From Symmachiella dynata (GTDB taxonomy: Bacteria; Planctomycetota; Planctomycetia; Planctomycetales; Planctomycetaceae), in the NCBI RefSeq assembly GCF_007747995.1, contig NZ_CP036276.1, positions 6,748,001 to 6,812,000 on the forward strand: 64,000 nt of DNA. Direction: 5' to 3'. Positions 1-8,584 of this stretch are shown piece by piece; the stretch's first letter is position 1, and each line of letters begins with the position of its first letter. The position numbers and the translations under genes are program-made. The notes beneath the pieces were generated by a model. It searched no databases and was not told the DNA's origin. It was given only the letters and a program-made list of their open reading frames with translations.

Positions 1-363
1 CAACTGTTCTTTGGCTTCGCGGTTGCTCAACAAACCCTTGTTCGTTGAGACGACACTGATGCCCATGCCTTGCAGGATTTCCGGCAAGTCGTTGACACCC
101 AGATAGACCCGACGTCCCGGCTTGCTGACGCGATCGATTTTTTGAATCACACGCTCACCGTTAGGACCGTACTTCAGATGGATCCGCATTGCACTGCAAG
201 GCTGCTGTTCGATTATTTCGTAATCCCAAATGTAGCCTTCGCGTTGCAACACATCGGCAATTCCCCGTTTCTCCTTCGAAAGGGGTACGTCGACGAATGC
301 GCGCTCAATCGAGACCGCATTACGGATTCGCGTGAGCATGTCGGCAATCGGATCTGTCATCAT
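1..363 (-). CDS. rpsH: 30S ribosomal protein S8, partial (C-terminus outside window)
   Basis: Binds 16S rRNA helix 21 in the small subunit and acts in other bacteria as translational repressor of the spc operon. The translated start reads M-MTDPIADMLTRIRNA, the classic S8 N-terminus, and the frame is open to base 1, giving 121 residues out of roughly 130, so only the last part is missing. Two adjacent ATG codons occur (363 and 360); a GAGGTG Shine-Dalgarno nine bases before the first favours 363. It follows rpsZ, the usual spc order. Assignment is secure. Confidence 0.95.
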   Translation of the reverse strand, partial: MMTDPIADMLTRIRNAVSIERAFVDVPLSKEKRGIADVLQREGYIWDYEIIEQQPCSAMRIHLKYGPNGERVIQKIDRVSKPGRRVYLGVNDLPEILQGMGISVVSTNKGLLSNREAKEQL

Positions 364-488
364 AATGGAGTACACCTCAAGGAGCATTGCTCCTAAACTT
401 TTCGAGCGGTGCGAGACGTGTTGCCGCACCATCTGTGCTGTATCGTTTTAGTATAGGTTTTGCGAAACGCACCCAGTCTCCGCCGGGC

Positions 489-674
489 CTACCAACTCGC
501 TTTTTTGGCACCGGGAATCATGCCGTCCAAACAGAGGTCGCGGAAACAAATCCGGCACAGTTTGAACTTGCGGTACACCGCACGGGGACGACCGCACAAT
601 GCACAGCGCCGTTCGAGGCGGCTGCTGAATTTTGGCGTCCGGTTTGCCTTTTCGATCTTTGCTTTGCTGGCCAT
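489..674 (-). CDS. rpsZ: 30S ribosomal protein S14, type Z (zinc-binding)
   Basis: Small-subunit head protein, 61 residues, the short zinc-binding form of S14. Two CxxC pairs (CALC near residue 24 and CRIC near residue 40) form the zinc ribbon, and the end GAKKASW is typical. The longer zinc-free form is about 100 residues, so length and cysteines agree. It lies between rplE and rpsH as in most spc operons. It is a C+ paralogue, so the cell needs zinc for this ribosomal protein unless another S14 exists elsewhere. Confidence 0.97.
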   Translation of the reverse strand: MASKAKIEKANRTPKFSSRLERRCALCGRPRAVYRKFKLCRICFRDLCLDGMIPGAKKASW

Positions 675-780
675 CTCGCTAAATTTCTTCTGGAAAAAAC
701 CTGTAGCTTATGAATTACACTTTTTGTATTACGTGGTGAGTTCTCTACGCTGTGCTGCAAACTTTGGAACCCGCTGAAAA

Positions 781-1323
781 CTAATCTTTCCGAAACGGCA
801 TCCCGAGTTCTTTGAGCAACAGTCGACCCTCGTCATTTGTTGTCGCTGTCGTCACCAAGGTAATCGTCATACCTTGCTGATTCTTCACACGATCCGGATC
901 AACTTCCGGAAACACCATTTGATCGCTGATACCCAGGCTATAGTTTCCATTGCCGTCAAACGCTTTGGGGCTCAGACCCCGAAAGTCGCGAACTCGCGGG
1001 AGAGTCAATGTGATCAGACGGTCCAGGAATTCATACATCCGCTGCGAGCGGAGCGTGACCATGCAGCCAATCTCCATCCCTTCGCGAAGTTTAAACCCGG
1101 CGACGGACTTGCGAGCACGGCGAATGACCGGCTTTTGTCCACTGAGGATCGTGAGATGCTCGACAGCTTCTTCCAAGCACTTCCGATCTTGAGCTGCCGC
1201 ACCAACCCCCATGTTGACGACGATCTTCTCCAATTGGGGAAGCGAGTGGGGATTTGACCGCCCCAGGGTTTCTGCGAGCGTCGGCCGGATTTCATTCCGG
1301 TATCGTTCCAATAACCTGGCCAT
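781..1323 (-). CDS. rplE: 50S ribosomal protein L5
   Basis: Binds 5S rRNA in the central protuberance of the large subunit. The 180-residue protein starts MARLLERYRNEI and contains the family blocks SGQKPVIRRARKSVAGFKLR and the LPRVRDFRGL segment, ending in a MPFRKD tail. The frame is open further upstream to 1356, but the ATG at 1323 gives the normal L5 N-terminus and length (about 179 residues). It sits between rplX and rpsZ in spc order. Confidence 0.96.
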   Translation of the reverse strand: MARLLERYRNEIRPTLAETLGRSNPHSLPQLEKIVVNMGVGAAAQDRKCLEEAVEHLTILSGQKPVIRRARKSVAGFKLREGMEIGCMVTLRSQRMYEFLDRLITLTLPRVRDFRGLSPKAFDGNGNYSLGISDQMVFPEVDPDRVKNQQGMTITLVTTATTNDEGRLLLKELGMPFRKD

Positions 1324-1587
1324 TGTACTTACACACATCCAATTTTCGCCACCCACGTCAGGTAGGCGATTACTGCCGGATTGCGTTTGAAGGTCGACCT
1401 TCGGCTACACACCGAAGCCTCCGCACACATCTGCTATTTGCTGTTTCCAGTCTCGCTGCTAACCTTCGATTGAAGAATCAAAAAGGGCTGCGTCGCCGGA
1501 TTCAAAACTGTATCAATGCGATCGTCGTAGCAATCGCGTTTTCGAGAGACCGCGAGAGACCGAAAGCCGGCCCTGCTGCCGCCAGAT

Positions 1588-1941
1588 TTATGACTGAGCG
1601 TAATGAGCCTTGGGAGGGCTGATGTTGCCGAGCCCGGCGTCGCAAATCTTGCAACACCGCTCTTTACTACCATCTTTTGTATAGCGATACCCGACTCGCA
1701 CACCTCGACCGCACGAATCACAGTAAAGCAACACATTTGAAATGTCAATTGGCATCTCTTTTGAGAGCCGTCCCCCTTGCGGACTGCGGGGATGGCCGCG
1801 TTTTACGTGTTTGTAAACGCGGTTCACGCCTTCCACAAGAACTTTTTTGCCACCGGCCTCGACCGAGAGGACTTTCCGTGCGGTCGTGCTAGCATCGTCG
1901 CCGGCAATGACTTGCACCGTATCTCCACGTCGAATCTTCAT
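1588..1941 (-). CDS. rplX: 50S ribosomal protein L24 with a cysteine-rich C-terminus
   Basis: Assembly-initiating large-subunit protein. The N-terminus MKIRRGDTVQVIAGDDA is the KOW motif of L24, followed by the typical GVNRVYKHVKR loop. At 117 residues it is slightly longer than many L24 proteins (about 104). The C-terminal half has CDSC and a CCKIC cluster spaced about 20 residues apart, which resembles a zinc ribbon, a feature seen in several bacterial L24 proteins. Lies directly after rplN with a 3-base gap, consistent with translational coupling. Confidence 0.95.
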   Translation of the reverse strand: MKIRRGDTVQVIAGDDASTTARKVLSVEAGGKKVLVEGVNRVYKHVKRGHPRSPQGGRLSKEMPIDISNVLLYCDSCGRGVRVGYRYTKDGSKERCCKICDAGLGNISPPKAHYAQS

Positions 1942-1944
1942 CGG

Positions 1945-2313
1945 TCAAACTACCTCACTTGCCAAGCTGACGATTTTCATAAACTTGCGCTCACGCAGTT
2001 CGCGTGCAACCGCTCCAAAGATACGTGTCCCTCGCGGGTTGGCATCTTTATCGATCAACACGATCGCATTGCGGTCAAAGCGGACATAACTTCCATCACT
2101 GCGGCGCGTTCCCTTGCGGCAGCGAACAATCACACCCCGCACAACTTCGCCCGATTTCACCGAACTACCCGGAATTGACTTTTTGATGCTGACGACTATC
2201 ACGTCTCCCAGCCCGGCAGTCCGCCGCCCCGTGCCTCCCAGAACTTTGATGCAACAGGCGACCTTGGCCCCCGTGTTGTCACAAACGTCCAGAAGTGTTT
2301 GCATTTGAATCAT
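1945..2313 (-). CDS. rplN: 50S ribosomal protein L14
   Basis: Large-subunit protein at the subunit interface. The 122-residue product begins [17 protein letters not shown], the invariant L14 start, and ends LASEVV. A longer reading to 2325 would begin with GTG; the ATG at 2313 with a GTGGAAG sequence upstream gives exactly the family length. Neighbours rpsQ and rplX are the expected ones. Confidence 0.97.
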   Translation of the reverse strand: MIQMQTLLDVCDNTGAKVACCIKVLGGTGRRTAGLGDVIVVSIKKSIPGSSVKSGEVVRGVIVRCRKGTRRSDGSYVRFDRNAIVLIDKDANPRGTRIFGAVARELRERKFMKIVSLASEVV

Positions 2314-2382
2314 GATAACTTCCACTGAATCTCAAACAACGCCGTACAAACCCACGCGACGATCACCGTTCGTGGCCAACCG

Positions 2383-2634
2383 TTACTCAACCACAACCGC
2401 GGCACGAACGACTCGCACCAAATTCCAACATTTTGTCTTTGACAAGGGGCGGCACTCGATAATTTCGACAGAGTCGCCTTCGTTGGCTTCGTTCTTTTCA
2501 TCATGAACGTGGCACACGGTTCGACTACGGATAATCTTACCGTAGCGCGGGTGTTGATAGTTCTTCTCAACTTCGACCCGCAACGACTTGTCCATCTTAT
2601 TGCTCGTCACTACGCCGATCAATTTCTTACGCAT
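2383..2634 (-). CDS. rpsQ: 30S ribosomal protein S17
   Basis: Primary 16S rRNA-binding protein of OB-fold type. The 83-residue sequence contains [17 protein letters not shown] and a conserved [13 protein letters not shown] block, both diagnostic for S17. It lies between rpmC and rplN, the normal gene order. Length is normal (about 84 residues). Confidence 0.97.
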   Translation of the reverse strand: MRKKLIGVVTSNKMDKSLRVEVEKNYQHPRYGKIIRSRTVCHVHDEKNEANEGDSVEIIECRPLSKTKCWNLVRVVRAAVVVE

Positions 2635-2815
2635 CTTAACCTGTCCTCAACTTGCCTCGAGACTCGCCCGCCGCAGCCGGCAATGTTGTGTCATCAATGC
2701 CGGTCACCGCGATTGCGGGGGTTTCGAAATATGTGTCTGTAACCTCTGTTCCCACCCACTGCCGCTTTATGCCGGCTCATACAAACCGTTGCCAGTCGCA
2801 AACCGAATTCCGGTC

Positions 2816-3049
2816 TTAGGCTTCCGCCTGTGGCGCCAATTTTGCTTCTGCTTCTTGCGCCAATTCCCGCTGCCGCGTGATGGTATGAATACGGGCAATG
2901 TCGCGGCGGATCTTCCGCAACGCACTCGGCGCATCGGATCGTTCCGCAGCCGCCTGAAATCGCAGGCGGAACAGTTCTTGTTGGGCTTCGCGCAATGTGA
3001 ACGCCAACTGTTCGTCACTCATCTCGCGGAGTTCTTGCGGCTTAGTCAT
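2816..3049 (-). CDS. rpmC: 50S ribosomal protein L29
   Basis: Small helical protein near the polypeptide exit tunnel that helps dock trigger factor and SRP in other bacteria. The 77-residue product has the L29 pattern: an ELREMSDEQL helix, LRFQ, and a conserved RKIRRDIARIHTI segment. The tail is a little longer than average and rich in Ala and Glu. It follows rplP and precedes rpsQ. Confidence 0.95.
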   Translation of the reverse strand: MTKPQELREMSDEQLAFTLREAQQELFRLRFQAAAERSDAPSALRKIRRDIARIHTITRQRELAQEAEAKLAPQAEA

Positions 3050-3110
3050 GTCGACTCGTCTTTATCTGCATTTTGTCCAAAAGTAATAGCAACTCATGCC
3101 GTCCAGCGGC

Positions 3111-3530
3111 TCACGTACCGGGACGACGGCCTACCAACCGCACGCGGACCGGCAATTTGTGCGCCACACGATTGAAGCAATCCTTGGCAGCATCTTGCGA
3201 GACGCCGGCCAATTCAAACATCACCGTGCCGGGACGAACAACTGCGACCCAGTGGTCCGGTTCACCCTTACCTTTACCCATCCGAGTTTCCAACGGACGA
3301 GACGTGCAAGGCTTGTCCGGGAAAATGCGAATATACAATTTCCCCTCACCGCGGACATATTGTGTCGCGGCAATCCGACAAGCTTCGATCACGTTGGCTT
3401 TGATATATCCACCGTCAAGCGACTGCAAACCCCAGTCGCCCAACACCACGGTATTCCCGCGGGTCGCGTTACCTTTTATACGTTTTCTTTGGCTTTTTCT
3501 GTGCTTGACCCGTTTGGGCATTAGCGCCAT
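3111..3530 (-). CDS. rplP: 50S ribosomal protein L16
   Basis: Large-subunit protein at the A-site/5S region. The 139-residue product begins MALMPKRVKHRKSQR and has the family block GNTVVLGDWGLQSL and the PGTVMFELAGVS segment. The start at 3530 is chosen because a GAGGAGG ribosome-binding site lies six bases before it; alternative ATGs at 3536 and 3521 are too close or too far. As a result the gene starts 62 bases inside the end of rpsC in another frame, an unusually long overlap for this operon. Confidence 0.95.
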   Translation of the reverse strand: MALMPKRVKHRKSQRKRIKGNATRGNTVVLGDWGLQSLDGGYIKANVIEACRIAATQYVRGEGKLYIRIFPDKPCTSRPLETRMGKGKGEPDHWVAVVRPGTVMFELAGVSQDAAKDCFNRVAHKLPVRVRLVGRRPGT

Positions 3531-4170
3531 CGCCATCCTCCTCGTCTGTATAAAGACCCAAGTCGATCCACACTTTGATCCCAATAATACCTTGGGCCGT
3601 GCGTGCCTTGGCAAAACCGTAGTCAATATGTTTCTGAATGGTCGACAAAGGAATCGATCCCCTCATCGCCTTTTCGGTCCGTGACATTTCCGCTCCGCCC
3701 AATCGACCGGAGAGGACAATCTTCACACCGAGCGCCCCCGCATCCATTACGGAATCCATCGAGCGTTTGATCGTACGTCGAAAGCTGGACCGCTTGCTCA
3801 ACTGCTGAGCAATGTCTTCAGCCACCAACACCGCGTTTTTCATGGCGTTGTTGATTTCGACGATCTTCAATTCCATCCGCCGGCCGGTCAGATCTTCGAG
3901 CTCTGCTTTGAGGCGGTCAACTTCCTGCCCCTTGCGGCCGATGATGATGCCCGGACGGGCTGTATTCAAATGCACGACCACCTGGTCGCGTGTGCGTTCG
4001 ATTTCAACTTTTGAAATCCCTGCAAACTGATATTTCTCTTTGACGAACTTGCGGATCTTGAAGTCCTCGACCAAGAGGTCGCCGAACTCTTTCTTTGACG
4101 CGTACCAACGACTCCGCCACTCTTCAACAATCCCTACGCGGAAACCCGTCGGCCGAACTTTCTGACCCAT
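3469..4170 (-). CDS. rpsC: 30S ribosomal protein S3
   Basis: Forms part of the mRNA entry channel and helicase of the 30S subunit. The 233 residues start MGQKVRPTGFRVGIVEEWRS, contain the type-2 KH domain with its GxxG loop (IIGRKGQE, near residue 77), and the C-terminal domain block RLGGAEMSRTE. After the core, an extra tail of about 20 residues is first acidic (DEEDGDG) then basic (KKPKKTYKR). The DNA of this tail overlaps the first 62 bases of rplP. Confidence 0.97.
   Translation of the reverse strand: MGQKVRPTGFRVGIVEEWRSRWYASKKEFGDLLVEDFKIRKFVKEKYQFAGISKVEIERTRDQVVVHLNTARPGIIIGRKGQEVDRLKAELEDLTGRRMELKIVEINNAMKNAVLVAEDIAQQLSKRSSFRRTIKRSMDSVMDAGALGVKIVLSGRLGGAEMSRTEKAMRGSIPLSTIQKHIDYGFAKARTAQGIIGIKVWIDLGLYTDEEDGDGANAQTGQAQKKPKKTYKR
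3537..3543 (-). promoter_or_regulatory. Ribosome-binding site of rplP, inside rpsC
   Basis: GAGGAGG on the minus strand, a near-perfect Shine-Dalgarno, six bases before the ATG at 3530. It is read as Glu-Glu codons of the acidic S3 tail, so the rpsC coding sequence also provides the initiation signal of the next gene. Confidence 0.75.
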
Positions 4171-4271
4171 GATCCGTATGCCTTATGTAATTCAAAAACT
4201 GCTGGAATAACGAACGAACAACTCTACCGCGAACCGAAACCGACTGCACCTCGCAACCTGTCCGCCGCCAA

Positions 4272-4613
4272 TTAGACGATGTCCGGACCTTCAATCCCGA
4301 CATGAATGTGCGAAAAACGCTTCCGAATAATAAATGCCATCCCCCGTGCTCGCGGTTGCAACCGCTTGAACATTGGACCGCCGTCGGCGCGGGCATCTTT
4401 AATCATCAGACTCTCAACATTACGCGCACCGGATTGCTCGGCGTTGGCCATAGCGGTCCGCAGGACTTTTTCCAAAAACCTTGCTCCGCGATTTGGCACA
4501 AAGCGTAATAAGTCCAGACCTTCGCCGGCCGACTTCCCGCGAACCAATTCCGCAAACGGGCGGACTTTTGTCGCTGAAATCCGCGCGAAGCGATGCGTCG
4601 ATTTGTATTCCAT
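4272..4613 (-). CDS. rplV: 50S ribosomal protein L22
   Basis: Lines the exit tunnel; its beta hairpin is a site of macrolide resistance in other bacteria. From the ATG at 4613 the product is 113 residues, starting MEYKSTHRFARISATKVRP, with the hairpin region RLQPRARGMAFIIRKRFSHI. The frame is open to a TTG at 4640, but GAGG nine bases before 4613 supports the ATG. Gene order rpsS, rplV, rpsC is standard. Confidence 0.95.
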   Translation of the reverse strand: MEYKSTHRFARISATKVRPFAELVRGKSAGEGLDLLRFVPNRGARFLEKVLRTAMANAEQSGARNVESLMIKDARADGGPMFKRLQPRARGMAFIIRKRFSHIHVGIEGPDIV

Positions 4614-4675
4614 AGCTATCTTCCTCAACCTGTCCGTCAACCAATCTCGTAGACCAATGCCGCAATCGCGGGAGG

Positions 4676-4945
4676 TTATCTTTTCGCCTTACCACCATGT
4701 CCCCGGAACGTCCGCGTCGGTGCGAACTCCCCGAGTTTGTGCCCCACCATTTCTTCTGTGACGTACACATTGATATGCGCCCGTCCATTGTGCACCAGGA
4801 AGGTATGGCCGATAAAATCCGGTGAAATCGTCGAACGACGGCACCAGGTGCGAATCGGCTCTTTGCGTCCGGCATCATCCAATCGCTCAATCTTCTTGAG
4901 CAATTTGGCATCAACGTAAGGCCCTTTTTTCAGAGAGCGACCCAT
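4676..4945 (-). CDS. rpsS: 30S ribosomal protein S19
   Basis: Small-subunit head protein contacting the A-site finger. The 89 residues begin [20 protein letters not shown] and contain the conserved [18 protein letters not shown] block at the C-terminus, both diagnostic. Length matches the family (about 92). Positioned between rplB and rplV as expected. Confidence 0.98.
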   Translation of the reverse strand: MGRSLKKGPYVDAKLLKKIERLDDAGRKEPIRTWCRRSTISPDFIGHTFLVHNGRAHINVYVTEEMVGHKLGEFAPTRTFRGHGGKAKR

Positions 4946-5049
4946 CCCGCTGTCCTTCTGTTTTTTGACTCAAATCAAACTTCGATGCGTCCGCGTCAGC
5001 CGACAATTTCTTAAACGCCACATCAAACCAAACAACACCCGAGCAACAA

Positions 5050-5907
5050 TCAGAGCTTCAACTGGCCATAACGCCGCGACTTACGCCGCCTGATGATTGC
5101 CGCCGATGACGACTTCCTTCGCTTCCGCGTACGGCCACCCTTCGCCAACTTACCCGTCGGACTACAAGGATGCCGACCGCCAGAGTTGCGACCTTCACCA
5201 CCACCCATCGGGTGAGCCACCGGATTCATGGCAGTCCCCCGAACGCGAGGCCGCCAACCCATCCAACGCTTTCGCCCGGCTTTACCAAGCACAATCTTAC
5301 TGTGTTCGCTGTTCCCGATCGGACCGATCGTTGCCCGGCAACTACTCGGCACACGTCGCACTTCACCAGAAGGCAAAGTGATTTGTGCCCAATCGCCTTC
5401 GCGGGCATTCATCACCGCTGCGGTCCCGGCACTACGGCACAACTGGCCACCACGCCCCGGTTGCAATTCGATGTTGTGAATCGTCGCTCCGGTGGGAATG
5501 GCCGACAACGGCAAGCAATTGCCCAAAGTCGGTTCCGCATCCGGACCACTCATAACAGTCGCACCCGCCTCGAGCCCCTCGGGAGCCAAAATGTATGACT
5601 TCACCCCGTCGACATAATGCAACAAGGCAATCCGCGCAGATCGATTCGGATCATACTCGATGGACTTCACACGCGCCGGAATCCCGTCCCGCAAACGCTT
5701 GAAGTCGATCACCCGATACATCCGCTTGTGGCCGCCGCCACGATGACGGGCAGTAATCTTGCCCTGATTATTGCGGCCACCCTTTTTCTTATACCGTGTC
5801 AGCAACGACTTTTCCGGCTTCTTCTTACGGTCGGTGATCTCCGCGAAATCGCTTACGGAGGCATCCCGACGACCGGCCGTCGTTGGCTTATAAAATTTGA
5901 TACCCAT
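5050..5907 (-). CDS. rplB: 50S ribosomal protein L2
   Basis: Core large-subunit protein needed for subunit association and peptidyl transferase centre assembly. The 285 residues contain the L2 landmarks: [19 protein letters not shown] near residue 45, the [16 protein letters not shown] segment, and near the C-terminus the block [13 protein letters not shown], whose His is the conserved functional residue. Length is slightly above the usual 275. It follows rplW and precedes rpsS. Confidence 0.98.
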   Translation of the reverse strand: MGIKFYKPTTAGRRDASVSDFAEITDRKKKPEKSLLTRYKKKGGRNNQGKITARHRGGGHKRMYRVIDFKRLRDGIPARVKSIEYDPNRSARIALLHYVDGVKSYILAPEGLEAGATVMSGPDAEPTLGNCLPLSAIPTGATIHNIELQPGRGGQLCRSAGTAAVMNAREGDWAQITLPSGEVRRVPSSCRATIGPIGNSEHSKIVLGKAGRKRWMGWRPRVRGTAMNPVAHPMGGGEGRNSGGRHPCSPTGKLAKGGRTRKRRKSSSAAIIRRRKSRRYGQLKL

Positions 5908-5997
5908 GACTGTCTTTTTCTGTTATTTGCTCGAACAATCGAGAATTCCGCCACCGGCCCAAACCGGCACTAACTCTAACAAGACTGCAATCGCGGC

Positions 5998-6309
5998 CTA
6001 GAAAAATGCGATCCGATCTTCGTCGTGCAACTGCACGATCGCCTTCTTCCAACCACTCGTTCGCCCGACCTGATTCTTGGTCCGCCGCGGTTTGCCGATG
6101 CGGTTTTGAGTCCGCACTGCAACAACGCGAACCTCCCACAACTTTTCAACCGCTTCTTTAATTTCAGTCTTTGTGCACAACGGATTCACTTCAAACGGAT
6201 ACGCATTGTACCGCGTTGAAATGTGCGTACCCTTTTCCGTAATTAACGGACGATAAACGACCTGATACGGCTCCAATGTCAGACCCGACTTTTTTTCCGC
6301 TGTAGCCAT
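5998..6309 (-). CDS. rplW: 50S ribosomal protein L23
   Basis: Exit-tunnel protein that docks trigger factor and SRP. The 103-residue reading from the ATG at 6309 (MATAEKKSGL) has the L23 block VVYRPLITEKGTH, and VNPLCTKTEIKEAVEKLW followed by VRTQNRIGKPRR, all expected. A longer frame reaches up to the rplD stop but does not add family sequence. Located 48 bases after rplD. Confidence 0.95.
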   Translation of the reverse strand: MATAEKKSGLTLEPYQVVYRPLITEKGTHISTRYNAYPFEVNPLCTKTEIKEAVEKLWEVRVVAVRTQNRIGKPRRTKNQVGRTSGWKKAIVQLHDEDRIAFF

Positions 6310-6357
6310 TGCCACACACCTTTTCAAATACGCCAGCATCTCGTGGCGAAAACACAC

Positions 6358-6987
6358 TTACTCCGCGGAGACGCCGCGTAATTTATCCAAAGCCGCCTTG
6401 GTCACCAAAAACTGCCGCTGACGCAACACGTCATAGGCGTTCAGGTCCGCAGCCGGCGAGACTCGCAAATCCGCAATATTCCGTCCGGACTTCCACAAGT
6501 CAACGTTGTATTCATCAATCGCCAACAGACAACTCTGCCGATCCAAGCCGAGCGACCGCAAAACACCGGCCACAACTTTTGTCTTCGGAGCATCAACCGA
6601 CAGCTCATCCAAAACAACAGCTTGACCGTCCAGGAACTTGCTCAACAGAGCCATGCGCGTTGCCAACCGAACCGCCTTTTTGGGCAGCCGATAGCTAAAG
6701 TCGCGAGTCACCTTGCCAAACGTAACGCCACCACCACGACGAACAGGCGTCCGCTTCGCACCAGCGCGAGCACGACCTGTCCCCTTCTGGCGATACATCT
6801 TCTTCGTGCTACCAGCCACTTGCCCACGCGACTTTGTCGCCGAAGTCCCGACACGGCGGTTCGCTTCGTACATCACAACCACATCGTGGAGCAACTGCCG
6901 GTTCACACCAGGCGCCAAGTCAGCGGGGTCGAACTCATAGGTCCCCACCTCTTGCCCCGACTTGTCGCGAATCGGAAGAGAAATCAT
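6358..6987 (-). CDS. rplD: 50S ribosomal protein L4
   Basis: Exit-tunnel protein; in gamma-proteobacteria it also represses the S10 operon. The 209-residue protein has the diagnostic loop sequence KMYRQKGTGRARAGAKRTP preceded by a variable N-terminus, and a Rossmann-like C-terminal half with DELSVDAPKTK. Order rplC, rplD, rplW is standard. Whether L4-mediated autoregulation exists here cannot be told from sequence. Confidence 0.96.
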   Translation of the reverse strand: MISLPIRDKSGQEVGTYEFDPADLAPGVNRQLLHDVVVMYEANRRVGTSATKSRGQVAGSTKKMYRQKGTGRARAGAKRTPVRRGGGVTFGKVTRDFSYRLPKKAVRLATRMALLSKFLDGQAVVLDELSVDAPKTKVVAGVLRSLGLDRQSCLLAIDEYNVDLWKSGRNIADLRVSPAADLNAYDVLRQRQFLVTKAALDKLRGVSAE

Positions 6988-7067
6988 AACTCACTACTCT
7001 CAAAAACGTTCACGTTTAACTGTATTGAATCAACCGCAATAAATGCCTGAGCCAAGCCGCAAAACGA

Positions 7068-7763
7068 CTAACCCAACTTATTTGTTTCCCGAATCATCAC
7101 GTACCCACCCTTAGGGCCGGGAACGGAACCCGCCACCAGCAACAACCCATTCTCTCCATCGACTCGCGTCAACTCAAGATTCCGCACCGTAATGCGAGCA
7201 TTGCCATAGCGGCCCGCCATTTTTGTCCCTTTAATCACCCGTGCCGGATCCGCACTCTGCCCGATCGATCCACCATGGCGATGCACACGCTTCACACCGT
7301 GACTAGCTCGCTGACCAGCGAAGTTGTGCCGCTTCATGACACCCGCCGTCCCACGGCCCTTGCTTGTCGCGATCACATCCACATTAGACACGTCCGCAAA
7401 CAAATCGACAGTCAACTCTTGGCCAACCTCGCAGTCGCAACCCTCTCCGTCCGTGCGAAACTCACGCACAAACCGCTTAGGCTCACAATCCGCCTTTGCC
7501 GGCACTTCAACACCTGCAGCCGCACGAGCTTTTGACCGCTTACTCTTAATCGCCGCCACGTGACCGCGTTCCGACTGCCGAGCCAACCGCCGCGGCTTGT
7601 CATCAAACCCGACCTGCACAGCTTCGTAGCCATCGCGTTCCAACGTACGAACCTGCAGCACCACACAAGGCCCGGCCTGAATGACCGTCACGGGCGTAAT
7701 ATCACCCGCCTCGTTGTAGACCTGCGTCATGCCGATTTTGCGCCCCAGTAGTCCAACTGACAT
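7068..7763 (-). CDS. rplC: 50S ribosomal protein L3
   Basis: Early assembly protein whose extension reaches the peptidyl transferase centre. The 231-residue product starts MSVGLLGRKIGMTQVYNEAG and holds the key block VKRVHRHGGSIGQSADPARV with the Gln/His region near the active site. The sequence also has the TSKGRGTAGVMKRH segment normal for L3. Length is slightly above the E. coli protein (209). A 283-base spacer separates it from rpsJ, which is unusually long for this gene pair. Confidence 0.96.
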   Translation of the reverse strand: MSVGLLGRKIGMTQVYNEAGDITPVTVIQAGPCVVLQVRTLERDGYEAVQVGFDDKPRRLARQSERGHVAAIKSKRSKARAAAGVEVPAKADCEPKRFVREFRTDGEGCDCEVGQELTVDLFADVSNVDVIATSKGRGTAGVMKRHNFAGQRASHGVKRVHRHGGSIGQSADPARVIKGTKMAGRYGNARITVRNLELTRVDGENGLLLVAGSVPGPKGGYVMIRETNKLG

Positions 7764-7925
7764 GATCGTGCCTCAAATCCCTGCAACGCTATACGAAATA
7801 TTTCACAACCAACTAACAAACAAACCCAAGCAGAAATGCCGTCGCCCCAGAAGACCACAGCAACCTCGCAGATCGGGACCGATATCGCCGAAGCAATAAA
7901 GCCAGTCGAAACCCGAGGAGCAACT

Positions 7926-8021
7926 CCAGGGAAACCCCAAAGCCCAAGCCAACCGCCAGCGCGAAACACGCCCGCCGCACCCAGGCAACCGGGCCCAACA
8001 AGACGCAGAACAGCCAACCAC
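7926..8021. other. 96-base T-free tract in the rpsJ-rplC spacer
   Basis: Between the T at 7925 and the T at 8022 the plus strand contains no T at all, so the presumed polycistronic mRNA has no A for 96 bases. The tract is rich in A and C on the plus strand (G and U in RNA). It lies in the 283-base spacer between rpsJ and rplC and has no credible coding frame. Confidence 0.8.
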
Positions 8022-8046
8022 TACCACTTCACAGCCCAAGGGCTGA

Positions 8047-8379
8047 TCAGCGACCCGCAGCAGCCGCCTTAATCTTGATATCCACACCAGCCGGAAGAGA
8101 CAACTTATTCAACGCGTCGATTGTCTTCCCCGTTGGCTGCACAATGTCCACCAGACGCTTGTGCGTCCGGATCTCAAACTGCTCGCGAGATTTTTTGTTC
8201 ACGTGCGGACTCCGCAGCACCGTGTAACGCTCAATCCGCGTCGGAAGGGGGATTGGTCCGTGGACATCGGCTCCGGTCCGCTTTGCTGTATTGACGATTT
8301 CCGATGCTGATTGATCAAGCACCGAGTGATCGTACGCCTCCATGCGGATTCGGATTTTTTCTTGCTTCTTGCCGGCCAC
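8047..8379 (-). CDS. rpsJ: 30S ribosomal protein S10 (NusE)
   Basis: Small-subunit head protein and, with NusB, transcription antitermination factor NusE. The 110 residues show the family core: [39 protein letters not shown] and [19 protein letters not shown]. First gene of the S10 operon; a sigma-70-like promoter lies about 80 bases upstream. A start at 8379 ([11 protein letters not shown]) gives near-normal length (about 103 usual). Confidence 0.97.
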   Translation of the reverse strand: MAGKKQEKIRIRMEAYDHSVLDQSASEIVNTAKRTGADVHGPIPLPTRIERYTVLRSPHVNKKSREQFEIRTHKRLVDIVQPTGKTIDALNKLSLPAGVDIKIKAAAAGR

Positions 8380-8424
8380 TCAAACCATCCTTCGCTAACA
8401 GTTTATGCCTACACCAATGACGAC

Positions 8425-8452
8425 AATTTCCCCGCACTTTGGGCGGGAAATT
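8425..8452 (-). promoter_or_regulatory. Hairpin at the predicted 5' end of the S10 operon mRNA
   Basis: The plus strand reads AATTTCCCCGC, a short loop, then GCGGGAAATT. The two arms pair along about ten bases with one bulged C. It starts almost exactly where transcription from the 8458-8486 promoter is predicted to begin, so it would be a 5'-terminal stem-loop of the leader. No T-run follows, so it is unlikely to be a terminator. Confidence 0.5.
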
Positions 8453-8457
8453 TCGCA

Positions 8458-8486
8458 ATGGTAGAGATCTAGAATACATTTGTCAA
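8458..8486 (-). promoter_or_regulatory. Predicted sigma-70-like promoter for rpsJ operon
   Basis: Minus strand shows a perfect -35 TTGACA (8486-8481), a 17-base spacer, and TACCAT (8463-8458) as a -10 with four of six consensus bases. Transcription would start near 8451, about 70 bases before the rpsJ ATG. It sits in the only sizeable spacer between fusA and rpsJ, where an S10 operon promoter is expected. Confidence 0.6.
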
Positions 8487-8584
8487 TAAAGTGACCCACG
8501 ACTTTTCTTTATTTCAAATCTTTGTGAAATCCAGGCCCCTGCGACCCTCTTTCCAGCTCAAAACCGCACCTATTTGCCCCGCAA

